From Amycolatopsis dendrobii (GTDB lineage Bacteria; Actinomycetota; Actinomycetes; Mycobacteriales; Pseudonocardiaceae), in contig NZ_JACGZW010000008.1 in NCBI RefSeq assembly GCF_014145675.1, positions 1-64,000 on the forward strand: a stretch of DNA of 64,000 bases, read 5' to 3'. Within the stretch, counting starts at the first letter, position 1. The number at the start of each line of letters is the position of its first letter. Below are positions 42,238 through 51,371 of the stretch, piece after piece. A program made the position numbers and the translations under genes. The notes beneath the pieces are model-generated. The model worked only from the letters and a program-made list of their open reading frames with translations, was not told the DNA's origin and ran no database searches.

Positions 42238-43335
42238 TCAGGGATACCTCGCCACCGAAAGCCGCGAAACATGCACCACCCCGGCCCCCGGATCGTCGCG
42301 GTCGACCACCACCTCCGACGGCAGGTCCGCTCCCGAGAACGCGGCCAGGCCCGCGGTCACGCCCCAGGCGCCGAGGTCCGGCACGGCCAGTACGTCGCCG
42401 GGCCGGAGCGGGGGCAGCCGGAGCGCGGGCGCCCACACGTCGAACGGGGTCTCCTGCGGGCCGATCAGAACGGTGTCCACCAGATCGCCGGACAGCGGAC
42501 GGGAGATCAGCTTCGGCGTCAGCGGGCGGCGATGCCGGCCCGCGAACGGGCCGATGTGGTTCGCGCCGGACTCCAGCACCGCTGTCTGCCCTCCGCCGGA
42601 GAATCGCACGTCGAGCACTGCGGTGACGAGGGTGGCCGCGGAGCCGACTAGCTCGCGGTCCACTTCGAACGAAACGAACGGCCCGCCAGCGAGCAGGTGC
42701 GCGAACCTCGGCGCGAATCCGGTGAAGCCGACCCGTTCTACCGGTCCGCCTTCCCGGGCCAGAACCGAGATCAGCCGTCCGGTCAGGTCGGCGGCGCTGT
42801 CCGCGTCGGCGTCCGCGCACACGTGCAGACCGACGACCCGCACGCCGTCGCGCCCCGTGAACCGGGACGGTTCGGCGAATACCGCGTCCGGATCCGCACC
42901 GGCGCGGACGGATCCGCACGCGTTCACCCGCAGCAGGCAACGCACCGGGCGCCCCGCGGCGCGACGGGCGAGCTGGTCCAGCGCGACCGGCGAGTCGACG
43001 GCGAAGGTCCGCACACCCAAGCCCAGCGCCCACTCGAGATCCGCGTCCCGTCGCGCGGGGCCGGTGTAAAGGACGTCCCGGCCCGGCCAGCCCGCGACGA
43101 GCGCGGCATCCAGTTCGCCGGACGACCGCACCGCGGGCAACACGCCGGCTTCGCGGATTTCCCGGAGCAGCTCGGGGTGCGGGTTGGCCGACAGCGCGTA
43201 GCGCAGTTCGGCGCGCGCGGGCAGCGCGGCGAGCAGCGACTGCCGGCCGGCCCGGAGGTCGGCGAGGTCGTACACGTAGCAGGGCGTGCCCGCCTCGTCC
43301 GCTACAGACAGCAGGTCGGTCACGTTTCGCTCCAT
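42238..43335 (-). CDS. PLP decarboxylase-fold (DapDC/ODC-like) protein lacking catalytic Lys and Cys
   Basis: Protein of 365 residues with the alanine-racemase barrel plus C-terminal sheet of type III PLP enzymes. N-terminal TPCYVYDLADLRA and the barrel sequence are clear. The PLP-lysine motif YAVKAN reads YALSAN, with Ser49 in place of Lys (codon TCG at about 43190). The C-terminal GPxCxPxD motif reads GPQETPFD, with Glu295 in place of Cys. Without the lysine it cannot form the usual aldimine, so it is probably a pseudoenzyme or binds a different ligand. It lies 45 bp after the histidine kinase and may share its transcript. Confidence 0.82.
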   Translation of the reverse strand: MERNVTDLLSVADEAGTPCYVYDLADLRAGRQSLLAALPARAELRYALSANPHPELLREIREAGVLPAVRSSGELDAALVAGWPGRDVLYTGPARRDADLEWALGLGVRTFAVDSPVALDQLARRAAGRPVRCLLRVNACGSVRAGADPDAVFAEPSRFTGRDGVRVVGLHVCADADADSAADLTGRLISVLAREGGPVERVGFTGFAPRFAHLLAGGPFVSFEVDRELVGSAATLVTAVLDVRFSGGGQTAVLESGANHIGPFAGRHRRPLTPKLISRPLSGDLVDTVLIGPQETPFDVWAPALRLPPLRPGDVLAVPDLGAWGVTAGLAAFSGADLPSEVVVDRDDPGAGVVHVSRLSVARYP

Positions 43336-43380
43336 CGCCGGACCCGGGCAGCCGAGGACATCGGGGGCAGGGGCTGGGTT

Positions 43381-44832
43381 TCACTCAACCGGCAGGCAGA
43401 CCGTGAAACACGTGTCGCCGGGCGCCGAGGTCACGCTGATCGTCCCCCGGTGCCGGGTGGTCACGATGCCGTGGCTCAGGTGCAGGCCGAGCCCGGTGCC
43501 CTTGCCGATGTCCTTGGTCGTGAAGAACGGCTGGAACAGCATGCCGATCGCGTCGGCGGGGATTCCCCGTCCGTCGTCCCGGATCTCCACGACGGCGTAG
43601 CGGCCCGAACGCCGGGTGCCGATCCGCAGCACGCCGGCGCCGTCCATCGCGTCGACAGCGTTGTCGATCAGGTTGGACCACACCTGGTTGAGCTCGCTCG
43701 GGTACGCGGTCACCGGCGGCAGGTCCGGCGCGTAGTCGCGGCGCACCTGGACGTTCCCCAGCCGCGCGGCGTGCATGGACAACGTCGCGTCGAGCCCCTC
43801 GGTGAGGTCGACCGCGCGTTCCGGCGCCCGGTCGAGATTGGTGTAGGCCTTGGTGTCCCGCACCAGCATCGAGATCCGTCCGCTCGTCTCCGCGACGTCG
43901 GCGACGAGCGCCTCGGCACGCAGCCCCTGCGCCAGCCACTCCACCGCCGCGGGCAGCGCGCTCGTGCGCACCTGATCCGCGAACCGGTCGAGGTCGTCAG
44001 GACAGACGCCGCCTTCGACGAGCACGGCCGCGGTCTCGTCCGCGCCCGGAACCCCGTGTGCGGCAAGCACTTCCGCGAGCGCGTCCGTCGTCCGGTCCGT
44101 GTCGAAGGGACCGAGCGGCCGCTTCGCGGCCCGGGCCCGTTCCGCCAGCCGGCCGAGGCGGACGTCCTCGTCGTCGGTGGCGAGGCGGCCCCACCGCACG
44201 GCCGACCCGGCCAGCTCGCGCACCGACTCGCCGAGTTCCCGCGCCGCCTGGACGAGCGCGGCGGTCGGGTTGTTCAGCTCGTGCGCCAGCCCGGCGGCCA
44301 GCGAGCCGAGGCCGTCGAGCAGCGCCCGCCTGCCCGCCTGCAGCTCGTAGGACCGGATCCGCCAGGCCAGCACCGGGAGCAGCACGCGGCACACCCGCGG
44401 GCAGCGGACGATCATCTCGAGGAACGTCTCCTGGTCGTAGGCGAGCAGCTCGGTGGCGCCGACCGCGGTGCCGCGCGCGACGTAGCCGCCGCCGGCGAGC
44501 ATCGGCAGCTCGCCGGTGAACTGGTGCGCCGCGACCGGTTTCTCCGGCTCCGCACCCGGCGTGGCCGCGCTCGGCACCGCCGCGACCGCGTCCGCCGAAT
44601 GCCGGGCCACCACCTCGGTCCGGCCGCCGATCATCTTGGAGATCAGCAGTTCGCCCGCGAGCAGCACGTAGAAGTGCTCGGCCCGCTGCCCGTCCTCGAA
44701 CAGGACCTCGCCGTCGGCGAGGGTCACCGGCTTCCCCGCGACGGCCAGCCAGCCGAGCTCCTCCTCGCCGAGGCCGGCGAACAGCTCGATCCGCCGCAGC
44801 GCGTCGACCGCCTCGGGGCCCGGCCTAGGCAT
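43381..44832 (-). CDS. Histidine kinase with N-terminal cyclic-nucleotide-binding domain
   Basis: Soluble sensor kinase of 483 residues. The cNMP-binding domain covers about 10-145 (LADGEVLFEDGQRAEHFYVL, then GELPMLAGGGYVARGTAVG). No membrane segment is present, so the signal is cytoplasmic. The phospho-acceptor is His184 in LAAGLAHELNNPTAALV. The ATPase domain has an N box in NQVWSNLIDNAVDAM, then DDGRGIP, FFTTKD and GTGLGLHLSHGIV. The receiver-thioredoxin-reductase fusion at 61734 is a likely partner; such kinases and fusions commonly occur together in actinobacteria. The start overlaps the transposase-like gene by 8 bp. Confidence 0.92.
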   Translation of the reverse strand: MPRPGPEAVDALRRIELFAGLGEEELGWLAVAGKPVTLADGEVLFEDGQRAEHFYVLLAGELLISKMIGGRTEVVARHSADAVAAVPSAATPGAEPEKPVAAHQFTGELPMLAGGGYVARGTAVGATELLAYDQETFLEMIVRCPRVCRVLLPVLAWRIRSYELQAGRRALLDGLGSLAAGLAHELNNPTAALVQAARELGESVRELAGSAVRWGRLATDDEDVRLGRLAERARAAKRPLGPFDTDRTTDALAEVLAAHGVPGADETAAVLVEGGVCPDDLDRFADQVRTSALPAAVEWLAQGLRAEALVADVAETSGRISMLVRDTKAYTNLDRAPERAVDLTEGLDATLSMHAARLGNVQVRRDYAPDLPPVTAYPSELNQVWSNLIDNAVDAMDGAGVLRIGTRRSGRYAVVEIRDDGRGIPADAIGMLFQPFFTTKDIGKGTGLGLHLSHGIVTTRHRGTISVTSAPGDTCFTVCLPVE

Positions 44833-46027
44833 AGGGCCGCATCGCCAGGTCTTCCCGGCTCTCCCGCAGTTCGCTGCCGAGGCGGTAGGCGTAGGCGAGG
44901 GAAGCCAGGGTGACGTGGTGGTGCCAGCCGCGGTACGACCGGCCCTCGAAATGCCGCAGGCCGACGTCGTCCTGCATGCGCCCGAGATGCTCGGCGGCGA
45001 GGCTGTCCAGCCCCACCAGGTCGATCAGCTGCGGCAGCCGCGCCACGTTCAGGTTGGTCAGCCAGGTCGCTTTCGGCCGGTTCCGCCCGACCGTCCACTG
45101 GGCGAGCAGGTGGCGGGCGGGCTGGTGCCGGCGGGCCACCCGGACGTTGCCGTACCGCGAGGGCTCGGCGTCGCGCGACACCGGCGAGGCGACGAACCGG
45201 CTGGCGGACGCCCGCGCCGCGGTGCGGATCTGCCAGTTCAGGGTCCTGGCCGCGGGCCGGACGGCCAGCACCGCCAGCTCGCCCACGGTGCACGCCCGGC
45301 CGGAGCTCGCGCGGGCCGGCGGCACCGGGACGTGCCGGCCGACCCGCAGCAGGTAGCCGAGCCCGCGCTCTTCCAGCGCCCACAGCAGCAGCTCGACGTC
45401 CTGCTGGTCGGAGACGTCGGCGAGGACCGGGGCCGGGGCCAGCCCCCAGTTCTGCCGCATCTCCTCGACCGCCTCCAGCATCACCTGCCAGCGCGGCCGG
45501 TGCCGTTGCGCCGCCGGCACGTGCGCGCGGCCGCGGCGCCGTTCGTCGGCGTCCCAGGAACGCGGCAGGAGCAGCCGCCAGTTCACCGGCACGCCCACGG
45601 AGCCGCCCGCCAGCATCACGGCGAGGCCGACCTGGCAGTTGAGGGTGCGGCCCGCGGCGGGCACGTACCGGCTGTCCACGCCGACGGAGTTCGCGCCGTT
45701 CTTGGGGAACACGGCGTCGCGCACCACCCACGCCCTCGGCGCGATCGCCTCGGTCACGTGCTCGGCGAGGTTGCGGCGCACCGGTTCCCACTGCCAGGTG
45801 CTCTGGTTGACGAACTGCTGCAGGCACTGGTCGACGCGGGTGCCGACCACGGTGTCGCAGATGCGCCGGATGGACTTGCGGCCGGGCACGGTCACCAGGC
45901 CGCGCACGTACACCTCGCCCCAGCGTCTCTGATCGGACCGGGCCAGCGGGGAGAGCCGGTCCCGGCAGAACGCGCCGAGGCTCGTGGACTCGTTCAGCAC
46001 GGATATCTTGTCGACAGCGATGGACAT
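44825..46027 (-). CDS. IS701-family transposase-like (DDE) protein
   Basis: About 400 residues from the ATG at 46027. DDE-superfamily pattern of IS701: WVVRDAVFPKNGANSVGVDS with AGRTLNCQVGLAVML, then LLLPRSWDADERRRG, APVLADVSDQQDV, and the end FEGRSYRGWHHHVTLASLAY. I see no terminal inverted repeats next to it, and its 3' end overlaps the kinase start by 8 bp, so it is not a normal IS copy. The usual IDD-type first catalytic motif reads VVRDA. Such proteins also sit in actinomycete operons as likely domesticated genes. Confidence 0.82.
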   Translation of the reverse strand: MSIAVDKISVLNESTSLGAFCRDRLSPLARSDQRRWGEVYVRGLVTVPGRKSIRRICDTVVGTRVDQCLQQFVNQSTWQWEPVRRNLAEHVTEAIAPRAWVVRDAVFPKNGANSVGVDSRYVPAAGRTLNCQVGLAVMLAGGSVGVPVNWRLLLPRSWDADERRRGRAHVPAAQRHRPRWQVMLEAVEEMRQNWGLAPAPVLADVSDQQDVELLLWALEERGLGYLLRVGRHVPVPPARASSGRACTVGELAVLAVRPAARTLNWQIRTAARASASRFVASPVSRDAEPSRYGNVRVARRHQPARHLLAQWTVGRNRPKATWLTNLNVARLPQLIDLVGLDSLAAEHLGRMQDDVGLRHFEGRSYRGWHHHVTLASLAYAYRLGSELRESREDLAMRPYA

Positions 46028-46476
46028 CGTTACCGTTCCCCCAATTCTGGTCGGCGGTGACCGCCGAAAACGTTCCCGGCGTCCATCCCCCGTCATGGAG
46101 CCGCGCGGCGGCCTTGGCCGCGTACGGCGCGTGCCTCGTGCTTTCCTGCTGGAAGACCTCGCGGGCCGCTCGTCGTGCGCGTGCTGCCGGAAGACCGGCG
46201 AACGGGTCGCCCCCAGGCTCCCGCGATCACCGGGCCGGCAGCCGTGCCCGACGGGCGGGAGCCATGCGATTCCCTCCGCCCGGGTGCTCCGGGTGATGCG
46301 GTTTTTCCGTGTGTCCCACCATGGCCCGGGCGGCGGCGATTACCCAGAATGTGGTTATGGGGGTACTCCGGGTACCAGGGTCGCGGTGACGGCGGACTTA
46401 GTCAGCTGGCGATTGATCGGACCGCGCCGGGGCACGGATGGTGAGGGTCTGCTCTTTCCATGATGGGAGGTACGGC
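46028..46476. promoter_or_regulatory. Divergent intergenic region, transposase-like gene / ATPase gene
   Basis: About 450 bp. A less GC-rich stretch (46300-46390) with GTGGTTATGGGGGTACTCC lies upstream of the ATPase gene and may hold its promoter. I see no convincing gene, terminal repeat of an IS, or palindrome. Confidence 0.3.
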
Positions 46477-47952
46477 ATGCCCTGGCCTTTCGTTGGCAGG
46501 ACTGAACTGCTCGACCGGATCCGCGCGGTGTTCGCCGAGCCGGGGCCCGGCCCAGTGTTGCTGGTCGGCCCGCCCGGGATGGGCCGGAGCACGCTGCTCG
46601 CCGAAGCGCTGGCCAGGGCGCCGCTGTCGCGGGACGACGCGGTGCTGCGTCTTGAACCGGCCGGGCCCGCGCCGTTCGCCTCGCTGCGCGGCCTGCTGCC
46701 CGACGGGTTCGCCTTCACCGGCACGCCGGACCGCGCGGTCGCGTCCGTCACCGGCGAGGTGGCCGCGCGGCTGTCCGGCAGGCGGCCCGTGGTCGCGTTC
46801 GACGACGCGCACCTCGCCGACGCGTACAGCGTGCGGGTGCTGCGACAGCTGCGGAACGAGCACGACGCGATCGTGTTCGCGACCGCCGCGGGCGCCGGCG
46901 CGCTGCCCTCCGGCCCGGATCCGCTGGACTGCCTGCGCTACGACCTCGGCTCCCGCACGCTCCGGCTGCCGCGGCTGACCGAGGACGAGGTGGCGGGCAT
47001 CCTCGCCGAAACCCTCGGCGGCCCGGTCCGCCCCGCGAGCGCCGAGGCGCTGCACGCTTCGACCGGCGGCAACCCGGGGCTCTTGCACGACCTGGTCGTC
47101 CGCGACGGCCTCGCCGCCGAAATGTCGCTGTCCGGCGGGATGTATCAGCTGTCCCCGATCTTCCCTGGCGGGCAAGGCCGGGCCGCCGGCGAAGCGGTGA
47201 CCGCCCGGCTGACGGACGCGGTCGCGTGTGCCTGGCAGCGGCTCTCCCTCGACCAGACGGGCGAACTGTGCAGGCTGGCGGCCTGGCACGGGCTGGGCCG
47301 TTCGGTCGCGCCGGTCTGGGCCATGGCGCTGTTGCTGCGCGGCGAAACCGCCGCGGCCCGGCGCGTGCTCGACACGCACGCCGACCGGTCGCCGCAAGCG
47401 GAGATAGCCAGGGCGATGGTCGTCGGGCTCGGACAACGAAACATCGCCGCCGCGGACGCGGTGCTGGCCGCCGCGGCGAGCTCGGACGTCCGGCACCGCG
47501 CCCGGTTCCTGGCGTGCCGCGCTTGGCTGCTCGCCGTCACCGGGACGCCGGCGGTCGTCGAGCTGGTGGACCCTGGCGAAGACCGCGAAGCGGCGCTGTT
47601 CTCCCGGGCCGCACACGCGGTCGCCGCCGGACGAGGCGCGTCGGCGGTCTCGCATCTGCGTCGGTCGCTGGCCGCCGCCGAAGGGCTGCGGGCGGAGATG
47701 CCGTGGTTTCCGCCGTATCTCACCGCGTGCCTGATCGACGCCCTGCTGCTGGCCGGGCGCATCAACGAGGCCACCGCCGAGGCGGCCGAATTCCATGCCG
47801 GGCAGCGCGGATGCGGCTGGAACGTGGCGGTGGCTTTCGATTCGCTGCTCGCCGCGCGGGGTGCGGACGGCGGGAATTCCGGGGAGGCCTGGGACGGCCT
47901 CGCCGGGCCGGATTTGTCCCCGGCGGTTCCTCCTCGGCGGCCGCTGCCGTAG
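46477..47952 (+). CDS. LuxR/LAL-type STAND ATPase, truncated and with altered Walker A
   Basis: About 491 residues from the ATG at 46477 with a GGGAGG site. The head VGRTELLDRIRAVF is that of large LuxR (LAL) regulators. Walker A reads GPPGMGRST at 31-39, so the nucleotide-binding Lys is Arg37. Walker B is VVAFDDAHLAD. Helical repeats follow from about 270. LAL proteins are usually 850-950 residues with a C-terminal helix-turn-helix; here the frame ends before any such domain and I find none in the next 300 bp. It may be a decayed regulator or an ATPase-only protein. Confidence 0.78.
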   Translation: MPWPFVGRTELLDRIRAVFAEPGPGPVLLVGPPGMGRSTLLAEALARAPLSRDDAVLRLEPAGPAPFASLRGLLPDGFAFTGTPDRAVASVTGEVAARLSGRRPVVAFDDAHLADAYSVRVLRQLRNEHDAIVFATAAGAGALPSGPDPLDCLRYDLGSRTLRLPRLTEDEVAGILAETLGGPVRPASAEALHASTGGNPGLLHDLVVRDGLAAEMSLSGGMYQLSPIFPGGQGRAAGEAVTARLTDAVACAWQRLSLDQTGELCRLAAWHGLGRSVAPVWAMALLLRGETAAARRVLDTHADRSPQAEIARAMVVGLGQRNIAAADAVLAAAASSDVRHRARFLACRAWLLAVTGTPAVVELVDPGEDREAALFSRAAHAVAAGRGASAVSHLRRSLAAAEGLRAEMPWFPPYLTACLIDALLLAGRINEATAEAAEFHAGQRGCGWNVAVAFDSLLAARGADGGNSGEAWDGLAGPDLSPAVPPRRPLP

Positions 47953-48214
47953 CGAGCCGTCGGCATGCGGTTGGCGCCGTGCCCGCCCGGACCGAAGCGG
48001 GGCGGGTTTGGCGTCTGCGAGGACGGCACGCCCAGTTCCCGCCGTCCGCGTCGCCCCCGACGCAAGCCAACGGTCCGCCAGCGGCTTCGGCCTGGGCGGA
48101 CACGCCTCAACCGCACCCGTAACGCCGTCTTGAGTCCCCCGGCATTGGACTCTGATTCCCGCAAGGAGCCCTTCACGGCCCGGGCAATCCGCGGCGGCGC
48201 GGCCCGCACGAGAA

Positions 48215-48248
48215 GCGGCCGCAGCGGCGTTGTCGCCGCTGCGGCCGC
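48215..48248 (-). terminator. Terminator hairpin of the PKS gene
   Basis: Arms 48215-48229 and 48234-48248 form a perfect 15-bp stem with a TTGT loop, 11 bp after the PKS stop. No T-tract. The rest of 47953-48259 holds no gene I can support. Confidence 0.75.
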
Positions 48249-48259
48249 AGCACCTTCGC

Positions 48260-51200
48260 TCAGGAAACCGCCTCGCGAGGCCGGGGTTCCAGCTCCCGCG
48301 CCAGATCCTCGATCGACGCCGCGCCCAGCAGGTCCCGACCGCTGACGCGGAGGCCGAGTTCGGTCCGCACCTGGTAGGCGAGCTGCACCGCGAACACCGA
48401 GCTCAGGCCGAGCGCGGGCAGCGGGACGGCCGGGTCGACGTCGGGCAGGCCGAGCAGCAGGCCGACCGCCGTCCGCAGGTAGCGGACGCGGCCGGGCACG
48501 GTCGCGGCGGACTCGGCGTAGTGCAGCGCGTCGATCGGAGTCGCCCTCGGCGCCGCTCCGGTTCCGCCCGGCCACTCGACCTCGCCCGCGTCGATCCAGA
48601 ACCGTTCGTGCTGCCACGGGTAGCCCGGCACGTCGACGAACCGGCCGTCGCCGAGGCGGTCGAACGCGACCTCGCCGCCCGCCGCGTACACGGCGCCCAG
48701 ACCGCCCAGCATGGTCTTGTACTCCGGTTCGTCCCTGCGCAGCGACGCGACCTGCCATGCCCGCGCCGCGGCGTCCTGGATCCCGTCCTCGATCGCGAGA
48801 CTCAGGATCGGGTGCGGGCTGATCTCGACGAACACCGTCGGCCGCCGGTCCGCCAGCACGGCGCGGACCGCCGATTCGAACCGCACCGGGAGGATCAGGT
48901 TGTCCGCCCAGTACCCGGCGTCGAAGCCGGAGCCGTCGACGACGCTGTCCAGCACCGTCGAGCGGACCGGCACCCGGCCCGGCCGCGGGCGCAGGCCCGC
49001 CAGCACGTCGTGCAGCAGCGGGCGCAGCGGTTCGACCTGCGGGGCGTGCGAGGCGTAGTCGACCCGCACCTGACGGCAGAACACGCCGTCCGCGCGCAGC
49101 CCGGCGACGATCTCGGCCAGCGCGTCCGGGTCTCCGGACAGCACGGTCGCGGCACGGCTGTTGACGACCCCGACGCACACGCGGTCCGCGTACTCGCCGA
49201 TCGCCCGCTGTGCCGCCTGCTCGCCGAGCTGAACCGCCCACATCGCACCGGGTGTGCGCCGGGCGGCCAGCAGCGCGGAGCGCCTGCAGATCACGGCCGC
49301 GCCATCGGAGACGCTGAGCGCCCCCGCGGTGACCGCCGCGGCCACTTCGCCCATGCTGTGCCCGATCACCAGGTCCGGCTCGACGCCGAAATCGCGCCAC
49401 ACCGCGGCGAGCGCCACCTGGACCGACCACAGCACCGGCTGCACGAAGTCCATAGTGGACACTTCAGCGCCGCTCCCGATGACCTCGGCGGGCGACCATC
49501 CCGTCTCGTGCCGCACGGCGCGGTCGCATTCGGCGAACCGGCGGGCGAAAACTTCGCTGCTCGCCAGCAGTTCCCGCGCCATTCCCGGCCACTGCGAGCC
49601 CTGCCCCGGATAGACGAACACGATCTTCGGCGGTTCGGTGACCGGACTCCCGTCACCGAACACCTGCGCGGATCCCTGCCGCCGACCGGCCGCGGCGAGT
49701 GCGGCCACGAGTTCCTCGCGGTCGGAGCCCACCACGGCCATCCGCCGCTCGAAGTGCGTGCGGCGCACCGCGGCGGTGTGGCAGACGTCGGCGAGTGCCG
49801 GGGCCGCCGGCGATTCGAGCAGCCCGGCGTACCGTTGCGCGGTCTGCCGCAATGCTTCCGGATGCCGGGCGGACAGCGGAAGCAGGTAGGCGGAGCGCTC
49901 CTGCGGGTCGGCCCTCCCGCGCTCGGGGAGTTCCGCGAGCACGACGTGCACGATCGCGCCCGCCAGCCCCAGCGACGTGACCCCGGCGATCGCGGTCTGC
50001 CCTTCGGCCGGGAGGACCTGGGTCCGGCGAGGCAGCCGCAGCGGGGTGCCGGGCTGGCGGAACTGCGCGATCGGCTTCGTGACGTGCAGCGTCGCCGGAA
50101 CGGTGCGATGCCGCAGCACCAGCGCGGTCTTGATCAGCCCGGCGATCCCGGCCACGCCTTCGAGGTGGCCGATGTTGGATTTCACCGAGCCGACGAGGCA
50201 CGGCCGGTCCTCGGGCCGCCCTTCGCCCAGCACGTCGGCGAGCGCCTGCAGTTCGACCGGGTCGCCCGCCGGAGTGCCCGGTCCGTGCGCCTCGACGTAG
50301 CCGACAGCCGCGGGCGGGATGCCCGCGTCCCGGTAAGCGGCTCGCAGCGTGCTCTCCTGCGCGACCTGCGCCGGTGCGGTCAGCGACGGACCGCTCCTGC
50401 CGTTGTTCCCGGTCGCGGTGCCCACGATCGCCGCGTAGCCGCGGTCGCGATCGCGCGTCGCGTCCGGCAGCCGCTTGAGGATCACCGCACCGACGCCCTC
50501 GCTGCGCACGTAGCCGTCCGCGCTGGCGTCGCCGAACCGGGAACGGCCGGTCGGCGACAGCATTTCCGCTTCCGACACCGCGAAGTGCAGGTCGGGCGAC
50601 AGCATCAGCTGCGCGCCGCCGACGATGGCGAGGTCGATCTCGCCGTGCCGCAGCGCGCGGACGGCCAGGTGCACCGCCAGCAGCGACGTCGCGCAGTTGG
50701 CCGCCACGCCCATGGTCGGACCGCGCAGGTCCAGATGGTGCGCGATGCGCCCGGCGATCATCCCGGGCACCACGGTGCCCATGGCCGCGTGCAGGCCGCT
50801 CCGGCCGGCGGCACGCACGAAATCCCAGTACTCGGTGCCGAACGTGCTCAGGTACACGCCGGTGTTGCTGCCCGCCAGGCCTTCCGCGGTCAGGCCCGCG
50901 TCCTCGACGGCCTGCCACACGACTTCCATGAGCATCCGCTGCTGCGGATCCATCTGCTCGGCCTCGCCCCGCGTGATGCCGAAGAACCCCGCGTCGAAAT
51001 TGTCGACGTCATTCAGATAGCCACCCCCAAGACTGCGAATCGTATGCGGTTTCCCGGATTCCGCCGAATAACATTTCTCGGCGTCGAACCGCTCGCGCGG
51101 TATTTCCCCGACCGCATCCCCTCCGGATATCAGCAGTTCCCACAACTCGTCCGCGTTCCGCGCTCCGGGAAACCGGCAGGCGACACCGACCATGATCACC

Positions 51201-51307
51201 GAACGGCCGGCGTCGAACGTCCCCCCAGCGCCTGTCATGACTGTGGACCCAGCACAGCGACTCCTCATTTCCGCGGGATTCGTCCCGACGGGTCGCATCA
51301 TGTCCAT
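48260..51307 (-). CDS. Stand-alone type I polyketide synthase, KS-AT-ACP
   Basis: Single-module PKS protein of about 1015 residues; the ATG at 51307 is used because GGGGG precedes it. The KS domain (about 35-460) has active Cys205 in an unusual context (VAANCATSLLAV, not the common DTACSSS), with His341 (EAHGPGTPAGDP) and His381 (KSNIGHLEG). The AT domain (about 560-855) has Ser651 in GHSMGEV and the specificity motif YASH (751-754), which predicts methylmalonyl-CoA. The ACP (about 940-1010) carries Ser970 in LGLSSV, where most ACPs have LGxDSL. No KR, DH or TE. It may work alone or iteratively. Confidence 0.9.
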   Translation of the reverse strand: MDMMRPVGTNPAEMRSRCAGSTVMTGAGGTFDAGRSVIMVGVACRFPGARNADELWELLISGGDAVGEIPRERFDAEKCYSAESGKPHTIRSLGGGYLNDVDNFDAGFFGITRGEAEQMDPQQRMLMEVVWQAVEDAGLTAEGLAGSNTGVYLSTFGTEYWDFVRAAGRSGLHAAMGTVVPGMIAGRIAHHLDLRGPTMGVAANCATSLLAVHLAVRALRHGEIDLAIVGGAQLMLSPDLHFAVSEAEMLSPTGRSRFGDASADGYVRSEGVGAVILKRLPDATRDRDRGYAAIVGTATGNNGRSGPSLTAPAQVAQESTLRAAYRDAGIPPAAVGYVEAHGPGTPAGDPVELQALADVLGEGRPEDRPCLVGSVKSNIGHLEGVAGIAGLIKTALVLRHRTVPATLHVTKPIAQFRQPGTPLRLPRRTQVLPAEGQTAIAGVTSLGLAGAIVHVVLAELPERGRADPQERSAYLLPLSARHPEALRQTAQRYAGLLESPAAPALADVCHTAAVRRTHFERRMAVVGSDREELVAALAAAGRRQGSAQVFGDGSPVTEPPKIVFVYPGQGSQWPGMARELLASSEVFARRFAECDRAVRHETGWSPAEVIGSGAEVSTMDFVQPVLWSVQVALAAVWRDFGVEPDLVIGHSMGEVAAAVTAGALSVSDGAAVICRRSALLAARRTPGAMWAVQLGEQAAQRAIGEYADRVCVGVVNSRAATVLSGDPDALAEIVAGLRADGVFCRQVRVDYASHAPQVEPLRPLLHDVLAGLRPRPGRVPVRSTVLDSVVDGSGFDAGYWADNLILPVRFESAVRAVLADRRPTVFVEISPHPILSLAIEDGIQDAAARAWQVASLRRDEPEYKTMLGGLGAVYAAGGEVAFDRLGDGRFVDVPGYPWQHERFWIDAGEVEWPGGTGAAPRATPIDALHYAESAATVPGRVRYLRTAVGLLLGLPDVDPAVPLPALGLSSVFAVQLAYQVRTELGLRVSGRDLLGAASIEDLARELEPRPREAVS

Positions 51308-51371
51308 CAGCAAACCCCCAGGTCAACTTTGAACTAACGGAATATCGGCGCGGCGAAAACGCCCGCGAACT

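Noticed and set aside
44825..46027. Complete IS701 insertion sequence
   Set aside because: No flanking inverted repeats or target duplication could be found, and the 3' end overlaps the kinase gene, so only the gene itself is reported.
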